A stretch of 64,000 bases of DNA. Origin: Whalleya microplaca. Its lineage: Eukaryota > Ascomycota > Sordariomycetes > Xylariales > Xylariaceae. The DNA is taken from NCBI GenBank assembly GCA_022497155.1, contig MU385729.1:496001-560000 (forward strand), read 5' to 3'. The stretch's first letter is position 1, and each line of letters starts with the position of its first letter. Positions 36,002-47,100 of this stretch are shown here, piece by piece. The notes below the pieces were generated by a model. The model ran no database searches and was not told where the DNA came from. It saw only the letters and a program-made list of their open reading frames with translations. Position numbers and translations under genes: made by a program.

Positions 36002-36620
36002 ATGGTTTATAACTGCGGGCGGAAGCCGGGTATTGACTACTCGAGTTTCTTTTACCAGAGACTAGAGCCAGAAACGAAAATGGTAGTCAAGCCATCCACT
36101 ACTTCTCTCGGCCCAGCCGAAGAAGAGGAACAAAAGGCGATGGAATCCCGCAGGCGACAGGCTTCCACAGCCATTGCACAAACGGGATTGGGCCCTTTCG
36201 GCGTCCGGAGTACAGCCATCAGTATTGGGCCACGGATGGATGGGGAGAAGCCATTTGATCACAAGTTGATGGTGAAGCTTGTCGATATCGACGAACCTCC
36301 TTCAAAGCTGCCAACTATAAACTTTAGAGACAAAGACTTACGAGTAACAATCACGAATCTTGCTCTCAAGCCGCTTGGCACCAAAGAACGATATATGAAC
36401 GCTTCAACAAGCACGACCGTCGAGCTTTGGTTTGAACATGGTATGTGTGTTAATAATGACATATTGTGACATGAATTTGGTAGCTTACATTAAATCAACA
36501 GTTGAGCCTAGTGATAAAGAGCGGATTTCCCAAGGGGAAAATAATTTTCAGATTATGAAACGCAATCGTAATGAACGCATTGACGACAAAGATTATATTA
36601 GTGATGGAGATGAAGACTAG
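36002..36620 (+). CDS. Hypothetical protein
   Basis: Exons 36002..36440 and 36502..36620; 185 aa. The intron begins GTATGT and ends CAACAG; the junction reads WFEH|VEPSDKER. No family recognised. The protein is hydrophilic: a charged segment with AEEEEQKAMESRRRQAS, a possible beta-rich middle (LRVTITNLALKPLG, STTVELWFEH) and a strongly charged end (KRNRNERIDDKDYISDGDED). No signal peptide or membrane helix. The start could also be the internal ATG at 36080 (MVVKPSTTS). Confidence 0.55.
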
Positions 36621-37230
36621 AGTAACGAAAATAAATGACTGCTTGCATCGCTCTAAGGCAGCCTATAGAAGATGGGCATGATTGGGATTTGAAAGTATGG
36701 TCAATTATGGTCAGTTAGCAAGGGGCATATAAGGAGCACATGACGGTGGCTTCATCAGACTTATTTAGGCCATACAAGATTGAGTTGGCTCATGTTATAG
36801 GAAGGTAATGATAAAAGAATCCCTTTGTTCGGCTTGTTAGATGGAAGGCTGTGAATATTGGCCAGACAAAAAGAATGAAAAGAGGCCCAACCTACACCTC
36901 GCTTAGTAGCCGGGATAAAGAACCTAGACTAACAATGTATCTCGTGATCAAGGCATGAATCACACGCAAACACCTTAGGACAATCAACCAGCCAATAAAC
37001 TCTTATCCAAACATTCACAGATGGTCCAATAAAGATATTGGAGTATTGTTAGTTGCTGTCGAATGAGTAGTACGAAATGTCGCAACCAACAGCTGTCTGT
37101 TCAAATATGATAAAAGTCACCCATACAACCCATATGAAATATCCTTTCTGGGCAAGCATCAATCTACTTTCTTTCATATTACATACTTCAGGTGCACATT
37201 CTGAAACGCAGGCGTTTCACTCGATAGATC
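36621..37230. other. Intergenic region, no gene seen
   Basis: AT-rich spacer between two unrecognised genes. A frame from the ATG at 37077 overlaps the next gene in another phase and is not supported. Confidence 0.45.
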
Positions 37231-37839
37231 ATGATTTCGGCTCCATCCAACGAGTTAGCTATCCAAGCAGCCAGACAGCCTGCCACGGATTCATCGCATA
37301 CTGTTCATCTATGTTTCGAGGTCATCTTTGACGATGAAGATACATTGATTCAATACGTCGCCCATCCATCCGACGAAGATAGACAACATACAGCCGACGC
37401 ATTTCACAATGCTGTCAAGGTTGCTCTGAGATACACGATGGATACAGATATCCAACCCGTTCCGGCAGATGCCCCAAATAATTCGCTCATGCGCATCCGT
37501 CCCAGCATTCCATGTCGAAACACCGAAGAGCCTACTAATTTGCAGCCCAACGATTCCGCCAACGGCTGCAATGAGACAAACCCAGGCAGCTGGCAGTATG
37601 TCCAGACTTATTTCATCTGCAATAAGTGTCACGATGAGGATCTAGCACCAAATAACACCAGATCTGCTGCGCAAAACACTGGCGCCACCTTGACACGTAT
37701 ACAGCGTTCCAGGGGCAGGAAGAGGCGTACCGCCAAAGCAGGCGGAATAAGGAAGAAACGTGCCCCGAAAGCAGGCAAATCAAAGAAGAGGCTCAGGAAA
37801 GAAGACGGCAACTCCAACCAAACCGGAAAATCTGATTGA
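37231..37839 (+). CDS. Hypothetical protein with basic C-terminal tail
   Basis: Single exon, 202 aa, no family recognised. The first 145 residues are neutral to acidic, with a segment like CFEVIFDDEDTLIQYVAHPSD and a CNKCHDEDL pair of cysteines. The last 50 residues are highly basic (RSRGRKRRTAKAGG, KKRAPKAGKSKKRLRKEDG), a nuclear-localisation or nucleic-acid-binding type tail. It lies downstream of another unknown gene in the same direction. A real gene is likely because of its length and biased composition, but expression is unproved. Confidence 0.5.
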   Translation: MISAPSNELAIQAARQPATDSSHTVHLCFEVIFDDEDTLIQYVAHPSDEDRQHTADAFHNAVKVALRYTMDTDIQPVPADAPNNSLMRIRPSIPCRNTEEPTNLQPNDSANGCNETNPGSWQYVQTYFICNKCHDEDLAPNNTRSAAQNTGATLTRIQRSRGRKRRTAKAGGIRKKRAPKAGKSKKRLRKEDGNSNQTGKSD

Positions 37840-39336
37840 GGGATCATACGGGAAACACCATATGAAAAAAAGAATGTACCAATTCAGGCTGGTCCTGTAT
37901 ATAATGAATTGAAGGTTGGTCTAGTACCAGCATCTTTAGAGTACATCGCTCTGGCCGTTTATGAGAACTTATTCCGTGCTTACCATTCTACGCATTGATG
38001 CCTCTTTTACATATCCGAGATGATTCAATGAGACAGAGCACGAACTCCCTAAGGACAAGGATCGTCTCGAGAAGAATAGTCAGTCCAACCATACCTACGT
38101 GATACAGGGACTATAGACAAGCATACTTCATTTCCGCCTGATATTAAACAATTCTTCATTTAATCAACTAGGTAAACCAATGCGTCATTCTCTGAAGGGG
38201 TCTTTCGTAGGCATTAAAGTTGGGCGTAGCCTTATACTGGGAGGATTACTCATAAAGGGTACGTAGGTACGACTATCATTGGTAGGCCTTTTCTTACTTG
38301 TTTGGGCGCCAGTAATCACACATGGTTCGGCTACATTCACTTTGTTCAATAAGGCCTAGATCAGGTTGCGACTGTCAGTTAACAACGACGCTGAGGCTTT
38401 AGCTTTGCGGACAGGTTCTATCACATCTAGTTCCCTACATCACAGTGTCCCAATGTCATTATTCCAGGTCAATCTTACTGCCCTTGAGTAATGAGTCCTT
38501 GGTGCAATATTTCCCAAATGCGTGGCAACCATGGGATTCATGAGGCTAGTGTCATGCTGCTCAATGATTACGCCAGCCACTTGCTGAAGATTCGGTGCCC
38601 TCTTGACTACTTTTCCCGCGAGATTGGCCTTCCATTTCTTCAATGAGAAAAAAATAACTAGGTAACTCCACAATCAGACAAATTCTTGGTTGGCATTGAG
38701 CTTGGCCAAGGAGATATTAGATGGCCTAGATAATGCTCTCGTTAAATGGTCAACTGGTGGGACAACATGCCTTATCATGATCCAAGTGATGCCGCCTCAT
38801 AGGACATAAAGTAACCGGTGCATCTAGATATCATTGGTCACTCGCACCGGTCATGTTCGTATGTTTTCTCGGTTGCCTTGGAATATAAGTTCACTTCATG
38901 GTTGGGCCGGCGGATCGGGCGCCTGGTTATTGCCTGTTAGTGTTCCTTAGTTTTGAGAAGATCGCGTCTTATTCGTCTTACCAATGCAATAAAGTAAAAA
39001 TATCGCGCTTATGAAATGAACAATCGCTGTCGCGATAGCTATTGATGGCCAATGCGACAGCTGACCTAGGTGCGTTACCTATCCACTACGTAGTGCAATG
39101 TTTGTCGGCATATAAACATCATGGGCAGCGTAATGCAGTGCAATTGATTGAGACGTTATGTCATTGAATTCTGTAGAGCGCGACAACAATCTCGTGAGCA
39201 GCAAAATATTTGTGCTCCTTTTAACAAGTTTAGTAGACTAAGTCGCGCAAAAGAGATAGAGCAAAGCTATGTCGGTCGCAAACCAGATCAACTGAGCATG
39301 TTTATTGAGGGAAAAAAAAGACAAAAAATTATCAGA
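37840..39336. other. Intergenic region, no gene seen
   Basis: About 1.5 kb without a credible gene or repeat. The 3' flank of tRNA-Tyr lies at its right end. Confidence 0.45.
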
Positions 39337-39424
39337 TCTCTCGAGCCAGAATCGAACTAGCGACCTCTCGGTACCATGAATTCAATTACAGCCGAGCGCT
39401 CTAAACCAACTGAGCTATCGAGAG
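39337..39424 (-). tRNA. tRNA-Tyr (anticodon GTA) with 13-nt intron
   Basis: Read on the minus strand from 39424. The 7-bp acceptor stem CTCTCGA pairs with TCGAGAG plus discriminator A; the D arm is GCTC..GAGC; the anticodon stem CTCGG/CCGAG encloses CTGTAA and a final A, with anticodon GTA; the T arm is GCTAG-TTCGATT-CTGGC. A 13-nt intron (TTGAATTCATGGT) lies one base 3' of the anticodon, the standard place in eukaryotic nuclear tRNAs. The mature length is 75 nt before CCA. All stems pair fully, so it should be functional. Confidence 0.95.
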
Positions 39425-40678
39425 TTACTTTCTGATTGGTTGTAAGATTCAAGTGCTTATTATTTACTATCACAGCAAACGCGAAGTTACTTTGGCCATC
39501 AAGATGTCCACATTGGAATTTCAGTGCATGCAAGATTATCCCAATAGATATACCAACTTCCTCGTTGTCTATATTCCTACTATCCTATGGCAAGTATGAC
39601 ACATGTAGTGATGCATGATGTAAGATAAAGCCGCATCTATTTCTGTAGATACAAATGGTTGCATTGTCTCAACAGACTGGCCCGTATCATCGAGATGTTA
39701 AACCAAGGAAGTGGGTTGGAAATCATTCGATATAATTGTAGCCCGTTCACTGCTAAAGATTTTCAATAACCTTGATACGTAGTACCTAGAAATGCTTCAC
39801 CTAGTGAATGAAGGTTTCAACATGGACCAGCGAAAACCCGTTTTACAGCCAGACTCTAGGTGGATGACACAGGAAGTGGTCCACTAGAACGGGTTATATC
39901 GTTCTCTTATCTTGGAATCGGTCACCGGTATACATGTATATTCACTATCTAGCAATGTAGCACTGGCGCCGTGGCTAGACATCGTATCACCTTGCACATA
40001 CTATGAAGAACTGGCGTACAGGAGCTGGCGTGTGAGTTAGACTCATCAACTATTGGCTAGTATCTGGTATTATAGCAATGTCTGCTGATTTGGCCTGGAT
40101 GACACACATACTTAACAATGTAGTCTTGTAAAGAATTCGGCCTGAGCATAGGCACGTTTCCATTACGTCTGCTGCCCAGACCGGCTATGAGAAGCTGTAG
40201 TCTTTACCCATCTCGAGTCCTGCCAGCAGGAGAACACGTTGTTATCAAAGCCACAACTTGCTACTGACCCAGTATCGCAATGCGTAATACTGATATACTT
40301 GCAAGCATTCTGGTGTACTGTTCGAATCAAGATCGGGTGCTGGTATATGAGGGAACCTAGTTAACAGTGAACGTATAAGCCGTAACTGACGTGGTTAGGA
40401 GGAGAATGTGACTGTCCACGTAGGCGTCGGAATGGCAAATAGAGCATGATATGACTACCATCCCAGGATATGTGTTGTCACTCTAGCACTAGATGACAGG
40501 ATTTGACAGGCGATTTTGTATATGTAAACCTCCCGGATGGATACGTGGATAGCAACTTACCCAAACCCCTGGTATCATCATAGAGCGCATGGAAGAACTT
40601 CCCAACTTCTCCCTCAATCTCATGCTTCTCATTTCATAAGGGCAATCCTCAATCAACCATAGAAGAACAGAGGCTATC
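39425..40678. other. Intergenic region, no gene seen
   Basis: Between tRNA-Tyr and the RBR gene. Nothing recognised apart from short frames. Confidence 0.45.
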
Positions 40679-41903
40679 ATGTCTGGCTTGTTCAAACGAA
40701 GCGGCAATACCCACAAGCCTGCTGTAGGCGAGTCCCACAAAACCCAAAAGTGTGCCTTTTGCAAGAAACACATCATTTATCAGCATACCTGTGCTATCAT
40801 CTTAGAATGCGGCTGTGTGTATCACCCGGACTGCCTAAAGGAGCGTTTCCAGCAGGCACTTACGACCAAAAGATATACTCCCGCAAGATGCAGTAACCAC
40901 CAGGTTGTCATTGAAGTAGACGCGGAGACCAAGGAGGCTATGGGCGATGAAACAGCGCAGGATTACACCAAGAAGCAGATCGAGTATTGGAATTCCGATC
41001 CGAGGGTCGGCTGCGATCCGCTGTACTGCCATGACCCGGACTGTAGGGCCTTGATTCTTCGCTCCGGAAACCCATACGCCGAACTGTGTCCTAACCCGGG
41101 TTGTGGTAAGCTAACTTGCATCTGGTGCGGCGAAGCAAATCATAAAGGGAACTGTTGGCAAGACCCAAACGATAGAGCGTTTCAAGAGGCAATTGAAGAG
41201 AACGGCTCGCACAGGTGTTGGAAATGTAGATTTGTATATGAACTTCGGGGATGCTGTAACATAGTGAAGTACGTCTCTTCTATCATGACTTACCTCCCGC
41301 TGTAAGACTAATTAGACAATCTAGATGCCTATGTGGCTTCATCTTTTGTTTCGCCTGTGGAAGAAAGGATCCCGACTGCAACTGCGACCATGCCCCACGT
41401 AAAGTCCTAATGAGAGAGAACGCTATGCGCAGGGCGAAGAAAAGGAAGCAGTGTATGTGCCAGCAAGGCTTATCCAAACCCCTATTTATTCCCATGATAT
41501 CGTTCACAGTCTCCTTGGCTGTCTTGCATTTCACGGCTCATTGTCAATGCCGAGTATCGCAGGCATACCGATGGCTAACTCAAGAAATGTAGTGACTCAA
41601 CAGGAAAGTACATACAGTCTCAAGGAGCCGGGTCCCAGTAACGGATGTGAGCACTTGGGATCACTCAACTGGCTTGTGAAAAGTCCCAACATGGGGTGTC
41701 GGGTTGGCAGCCATTCTCTGGAAGATATGTTTCAGTGCAAGAGTTGTCTGAAGGTGGCATGCTATCAATGCTTCAGTCGCATACCACATCGCCGCGAACT
41801 GGAGAAAACAGAAGGTGGAGGACAATCAGCTGAAACACAATCACTTTATTCAGTTCTAGACGATATTAGCAAGCCGGGAGGTGGCAAGATCAAGGTGCAC
41901 TAG
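40679..41903 (+). CDS. RING-IBR-RING (RBR) type zinc-binding protein, putative E3 ligase
   Basis: Preferred exons: 40679..41268, 41325..41450, 41510..41903; 369 aa. Cysteine pairs in order are CAFC (residue 25), ECGCVYHPDC, then an IBR-like block CHDPDC..CPNPGCGKLTCIWCGEANHKGNC, and HRCWKC..LRGCCNIVKCLCGFIFCFACG, which matches the second RING/catalytic region and is completed across the first intron. The third exon holds a further zinc-ribbon-like part (GCEHLGSLNW, FQCKSCLKVACYQC). The second intron is uncertain: GTGTAT at 41451 to CACAG at 41509, or GTATGT at 41453 to CGCAG at 41562. Both keep the final frame; reading straight through stops early at 41592. RBR proteins transfer ubiquitin through a cysteine intermediate; activity is inferred only. 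Confidence 0.75.
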
Positions 41904-42278
41904 TCCTGGGATTAGGAGGTGGATGAATGAGCTGTACAGGTACGAAGACCTTGAACCTCAATTGAGAATGAACGAAGTCAAGTCCAATGATTTCAATGTT
42001 CCTGCCATTCCGGTCTAATAAGCTGAGTGTCGAAGCTACGAAGGTGACTCCAGATACAGTGGATATCGTGCGTAAGGATACTGTGTACATGAGCATTGCA
42101 TCAATATAAACCCGAGCCGGCGCAAGCTTTCCGGGGATGTCCACCCAAGCTCCGATGGCAAACGCCGAGCAATTGACGAGCTCCCCCAAAAATGCCATCA
42201 CCATTTTGACCAAAGCTGCCACTCACTGCACGAGACCTTCAGCCTCTGCCAGCCAACCACCGACCAGCTACAGCAACC
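41904..42278. other. Short intergenic region before the stomatin-like gene
   Basis: Contains the promoter of the next gene. A 110-codon minus-strand frame (42222..41890, no ATG at its 5' end) is probably an antisense coincidence. Confidence 0.5.
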
Positions 42279-43672
42279 ATGTCGCTGACCAGAGCTGAGA
42301 AGGTCCTGTCAGCGACCATACGGCGCGCTGCCCAACGAAAATCCCTTCTGCTCACAGCGACAACAGCAACAGCAATAGCAACGAGAACGCCACTAGCCCT
42401 CGTAGCTCTACGAACATTCCACCAAAGTACCAGATCCCTCGCCCCGTCATCGTCCGTCGGCACGAGCTTCGGGCCCCCCAGCAGCCTAGGTACCGTTCCG
42501 CCCTCCTACTTCCAACGACCCTCCCTCCCCGCCAACACCATAATCCGCTTTGTGCCGCAGCAGACAGCATGGCTTGTCGAGCGCATGGGAAAGTTTAACC
42601 GCATACTGGAGCCGGGCCTGGCCATCCTTGTGCCCTTCATCGACCGCATCGCCTACGTCAAGAGCCTGAAGGAGGTCGCTATTGAGATCCCGAGCCAGAG
42701 CGCCATCACCGCCGACAATGTGACGCTGGAGCTGGACGGCGTGCTGTATACGCGGGTATTCGATGCTTATAAGGCGAGGTATGTGTGACCGGTCGCCCAT
42801 ATATATATATATATATATATACAGATTACCCACCCGAGACCTACTTCATATATATACTGACGTCCACACGCAGCTACGGAGTCGAAGACGCCGAGTACGC
42901 GATCTCGCAACTAGCGCAGACGACAATGCGCAGCGAGATCGGCCAGCTAACCCTCGACCACGTGCTCAAGGAGCGGGCGGCGCTGAACACGAACATCACG
43001 GCGGCGATCAACGAGGCGGCGCAGGCGTGGGGCGTGACGTGCCTGCGGTACGAGATTCGGGACATCCACGCGCCGGGGGCGGTGGTGGAGGCGATGCACC
43101 GGCAAGTGACCGCGGAGCGGTCGAAGCGCGCCGAGATCCTCGACTCGGAGGGCCAGCGCCAGAGCGCGATCAACATCGCCGAGGGCAAGAAGCAGAGCGT
43201 CATCCTGGCGTCCGAGGCCCTGCGCGCCGAGAAGATCAACCGCGCCCACGGCGAGGCCGAGGCCATCCTCCTGCGCGCCGAGGCCACCGCCCGCGGCATC
43301 GACGCCGTCGGCGCCAGCATCGCGTCCGGCGGCGCCTCCGCCCACGGCGCCGTCAGCCTGACCGTCGCCGAGAAGTACGTCGACGCGTTCGGCAAGCTCG
43401 CCCGCGAGAGCACCGCCGTCGTCGTCCCCGGCAACGTCGGCGATATCGGCGGCATGATCGCCGCCGGCCTCAGCGTCTACGGCAAGGTCGGCGAGGCCCA
43501 GAGCCGCACCATGGCCAAGCGGTTGCTGGAGAAGGGAGGGAGTGGCGGCGAGGATTCCGCGGCCGTGCTGGAGGGGTCGGAGGCCGAGGCTGAGGCGGGC
43601 GCGAAGCCTAGCAATGCTACCGTGGTGGACTCGATGGTGCGGGAGTTCGAGAACACGGCGAACAGGAAGTGA
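42279..43672 (+). CDS. Mitochondrial stomatin-like (SPFH/band 7) protein
   Basis: Exons 42279..42778 and 42874..43672; 432 aa. Stomatin-like protein 2 homologs form inner-membrane scaffolds that organise cardiolipin-rich domains and proteases. The N-terminus is rich in Arg/Ser/Thr without acidic residues for about 55 positions (ending LRTFHQSTRSL), a mitochondrial presequence. The SPFH domain follows (IIRFVPQQTAWLVERMGKF, GLAILVPFIDRIAYVKSLKE, ITADNVTLELDGVLYTR, then SYGVEDAEYAISQLAQTTMR across the splice), then the coiled segment ERSKRAEILDSEGQRQSAIN. The intron contains (AT)11. The second exon is strongly GC-rich at third positions. Confidence 0.93.
42799..42821 (+). repeat. (AT)11 microsatellite in the intron of the stomatin-like gene
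   Basis: Eleven AT units inside the 95-bp intron (42779..42873). Length changes here could alter spacing between donor and branch site. Confidence 0.95.
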
Positions 43673-44192
43673 GGTAGATCATCTGGGTTGGACGATGACG
43701 AGCAGTGCATCAATTTACTATAACTACGAGCAGTAGTAACAGAGACGATGAAAAAAGGCAGAATCCGGAGAGCCTTATGTATGTTATATTACGACTTGTT
43801 CCTAATGTGTGAAGGGTGATGGGTGATGGGTGGAAGGGGGTTAAGTGGAATCAGCGAAAGGGGGGCTAAGATTAAAAAAGAGTGAGAGCATGGCGTTGGC
43901 ATGGGCGGATGGCCTGTCATCATATCATATATGGATTTGTGACTCTATACAACAAGGAAAAAAACCCACACAACTCAACATGCCCTCGGCGAGCTACAAT
44001 ATTACCATGGTTGGCAGAGTCCTGGGGCTCGAATATTTAAATATGTCAACTCTCTGAGGCCAGCGATTCGAATGTGTTATATAACTATCTAGCACAGAGT
44101 AAAGTAACAAACAAGCCACCTGAACCATGACCACGACGGCCACCCCATATCTAATGGCCAATGAAGTACAAATATTCTAGCGGGGAAATGCA
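43673..44192. other. Convergent 3' flanks
   Basis: 3' regions of the stomatin-like and MON2 genes; a short GGGTGATGGGTGATGGGTGG repeat is at about 43815-43834. No gene. Confidence 0.5.
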
Positions 44193-47100
44193 TCAAACCC
44201 CCAATTCCGAACCAACGACCCCCAGCGCCCTCGTCAACATAAGAAGCACCTTCTCGTCCCCGCTCGTCCCAGCGACCTTGGTAGCCCCAACCAGCAGGGG
44301 ATAGAGCCTGAGCAGATGTTTGCGGTTCTCGCTCTCGACATTTGGAGTGTCCGGTATGGCATCCGGCTCGCTCTTCAGATCAACGAGGCTCTCGAGCATC
44401 CGCGCGAGTTCCTTGCGTTGGCTGATAGGCTGCGGCATGTGTCCGCGCAGGGGCTGGTCGGCGATGTAAGCCCTCAACGTCAGCGCCGCGCGAAGGATCA
44501 GATACGGGGCCGCCGTTCTTGCGAGTCGGACGTAGAGGGCGTGGGGAGCCTCGCTCGGTAGGTGCCCTGTTGATGCGCGAGGCGGTGGGAAGCTCGGGGT
44601 CGGTGGCTGGATGTTGATGTGCGGCGTAGTGGCTTCGTGGTTCGCGACTAGGGAGAACAGCTGGTCTAGGCAGATGTAACACATTGCCTCGCGTTTGGTG
44701 GGGGCCGGATCAATGGTACGTCCTCTACGGGGCTTATATAGGTTTGACAACCCCACTACGTCGCCTCCGCTACTCCCGTAGATGAGTGATGATTCCTCGG
44801 GCGCCGGTGTGTGTATGATAGACATCCGGAAAAGATTCTCTGCGAAAACTTTTCGTGTCTTATCTGGCACTACCTCTGAGCCAAGAGAGGGGATGATGAG
44901 TCCGCGGAGTTTTAGGAACGAAGCGATGTCGAAGTCTTGGTCGCCTGCAATGTTCACTCGGTCTGGTGGCGCATTGCAGTCTGCATTTGTGACTCCATTG
45001 GCGATGGTAACAATCATTTCCCAGATATCCTGCAAGATTGGCCGTGAGATATCGAGGGCGTTTAACTGCGAAAGGGTCGCGTCAAGTATGGCTAAAGCAG
45101 ATGTTGTAGATTGCTTCCACGGCTGCTCTGATTTGGTGATAATTGGGAATCCATACTTCAGAACAATCGGCTTTGACAGCGCAGTGAGAGCAGTCAGATA
45201 TGCGCCGTCGTTGTAAATATTCGCATCGGTAGCATGATCTATGATCAGCGATTGAAGGATCAACATGCTTGCCTTGGACATAGCGACATAAGTGCGTTTC
45301 TGCGTAGTTCTTTGGCTGGACATATTGCTCTCATCGAGAAAAGCTAGCGAGATGAACTCCGCAGTCTGGGTGATTACTGCAGATGGCGCCCCGGGAAGGT
45401 CGGTTCGAAGCATCTTCAATACTTCGAGGACTTGCCCCTGCAGAGGCGTAACGTGATCAATATCTGCGACAAAACTTCCAGGCGTAGCTACCTGCATAAC
45501 TTCCCTTAGGAGTGTCAACATGCGTCGAATGCGATCGACAGTGAGGTCCACTTGAATAAGGCGGTATACATCACGTAGAGCAGCGACGTAAGCAAGCAGG
45601 CAATTCTGGTTGTCCGCAGTCTTTCCGGTATTACCATCCTTAGAAACTGGAACGCCACGGGACCACAAGTCCCACGCCAAATCAATTGTCGTTTTGTTAA
45701 AGTTCTGTTTAGTGCCACCTTGGTTCTGGGAAAGCATCTGGGTCAGGGCCTTGAAAGTTGCCGTGTTGATCTCGAGGACTTGGAAGTCGAGTAGTGTCGC
45801 AAAATGGCTCAGAAGTTGTTGCCAATATGAATTGAAGGTTGGGTGGACTGTAAGGACATCGAGATAATTGGCAAGAAGACCAGATATACCGTTCAACACC
45901 ACCACAGCCGTGTCGTGCCAATCGTATCGGTATTTCTCATCGACATTTGATCCACTAACAATCTCAAGTTCTTTCTCCATAGATGAGAGGAGCTTAAAAA
46001 TCACCTCCTTAATACAGACAGACCATGCTTCAGAGCTAAGTTTATCTCCATAGGTGTCAAATATTCGCAACAGGGTCTGGATAGCACCTGAAGGCTTGTC
46101 AGCATGAGAACAAATCATAGCTCGGGCAACTCACTGTTTCTCAAGTCTAATCTCCCATCAGTGGTCACAGTCGTTAACCTTAATAGGAGTAACATCCATA
46201 ATGCTGCATCCGAACACGCATTCTCCGCATTCGAAGCCTTCTCGACTAGAGAAGTATCATCGGGACCCTCAACAAGACTATGAGTGACTAGAAGTGACTT
46301 GTTCTTTCCGGATACGAAGTTGGACAGATCCCAGAAGAAAGTAACAGTCTGGCAAGTAAACAGTCGTTAGTGTAGCTAAGGAGCCTGGGTCAGAAAGTAA
46401 CATACCGTCAGGGCAATGTTTAGATCATCGTCTTGCGAGCAGAATTTGTACAGGGTATCAATAAGAATGAGGAAACAAGATTTGGGCAGTGACGCCAGAA
46501 AGTCGGAACAAATCAATTGCAAAGAATTGAATGCGGATCTAATGAGCTTCCCAGATCGAGTAGTGAGCGTTAGGGACTTGCTGCCAGTGTTTTGGGCGCC
46601 GTCATTATCAACTTTTCTCTGGATGAAAATGCTTCCAATGACTTCAAATGTGATTTCCCAACCACTCAAAAGCGCATCCCCACAGTCGTCCAGGAGGCTC
46701 TTGAGACCTTCGAGGATGATCTTGTGTATATCCACGTCGGTCGAGAAATTGGCTACGGACGATGCGCGATCTTCCATTTGTAAGGGAAGTAATGAGTCTC
46801 GGAGGGCTTCTAGCACGCGGAGCTGAACCATACTCCGCGTTTCGTCATTGAAATTACCAACAGCTTTGGCGGCATCTAAGATAAGCCGTACAAGAATTTC
46901 TGCTGCGCGGCTTCGAACCGGTGCTGACATAGAGGTAGAACTCAGTGTATTCACAAGTTCGGCTGTGATGCGCGTCCAGCCAGAGATATCTGGGGGGTAG
47001 CTCAATAATCTCTCAATGTTTATAGTTGCTAGGTCGCCGATCTTGGCGAGAGCAAACTGGTCCTCCTGGTTAGGACCGGTTGTTGGCGTGGTGGACACGC

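Noticed and set aside
41890..42222. 110-codon minus-strand frame between the RBR and stomatin-like genes
   Set aside because: Starts with GTG, overlaps the RBR stop and the next promoter, and matches no family; probably antisense chance.
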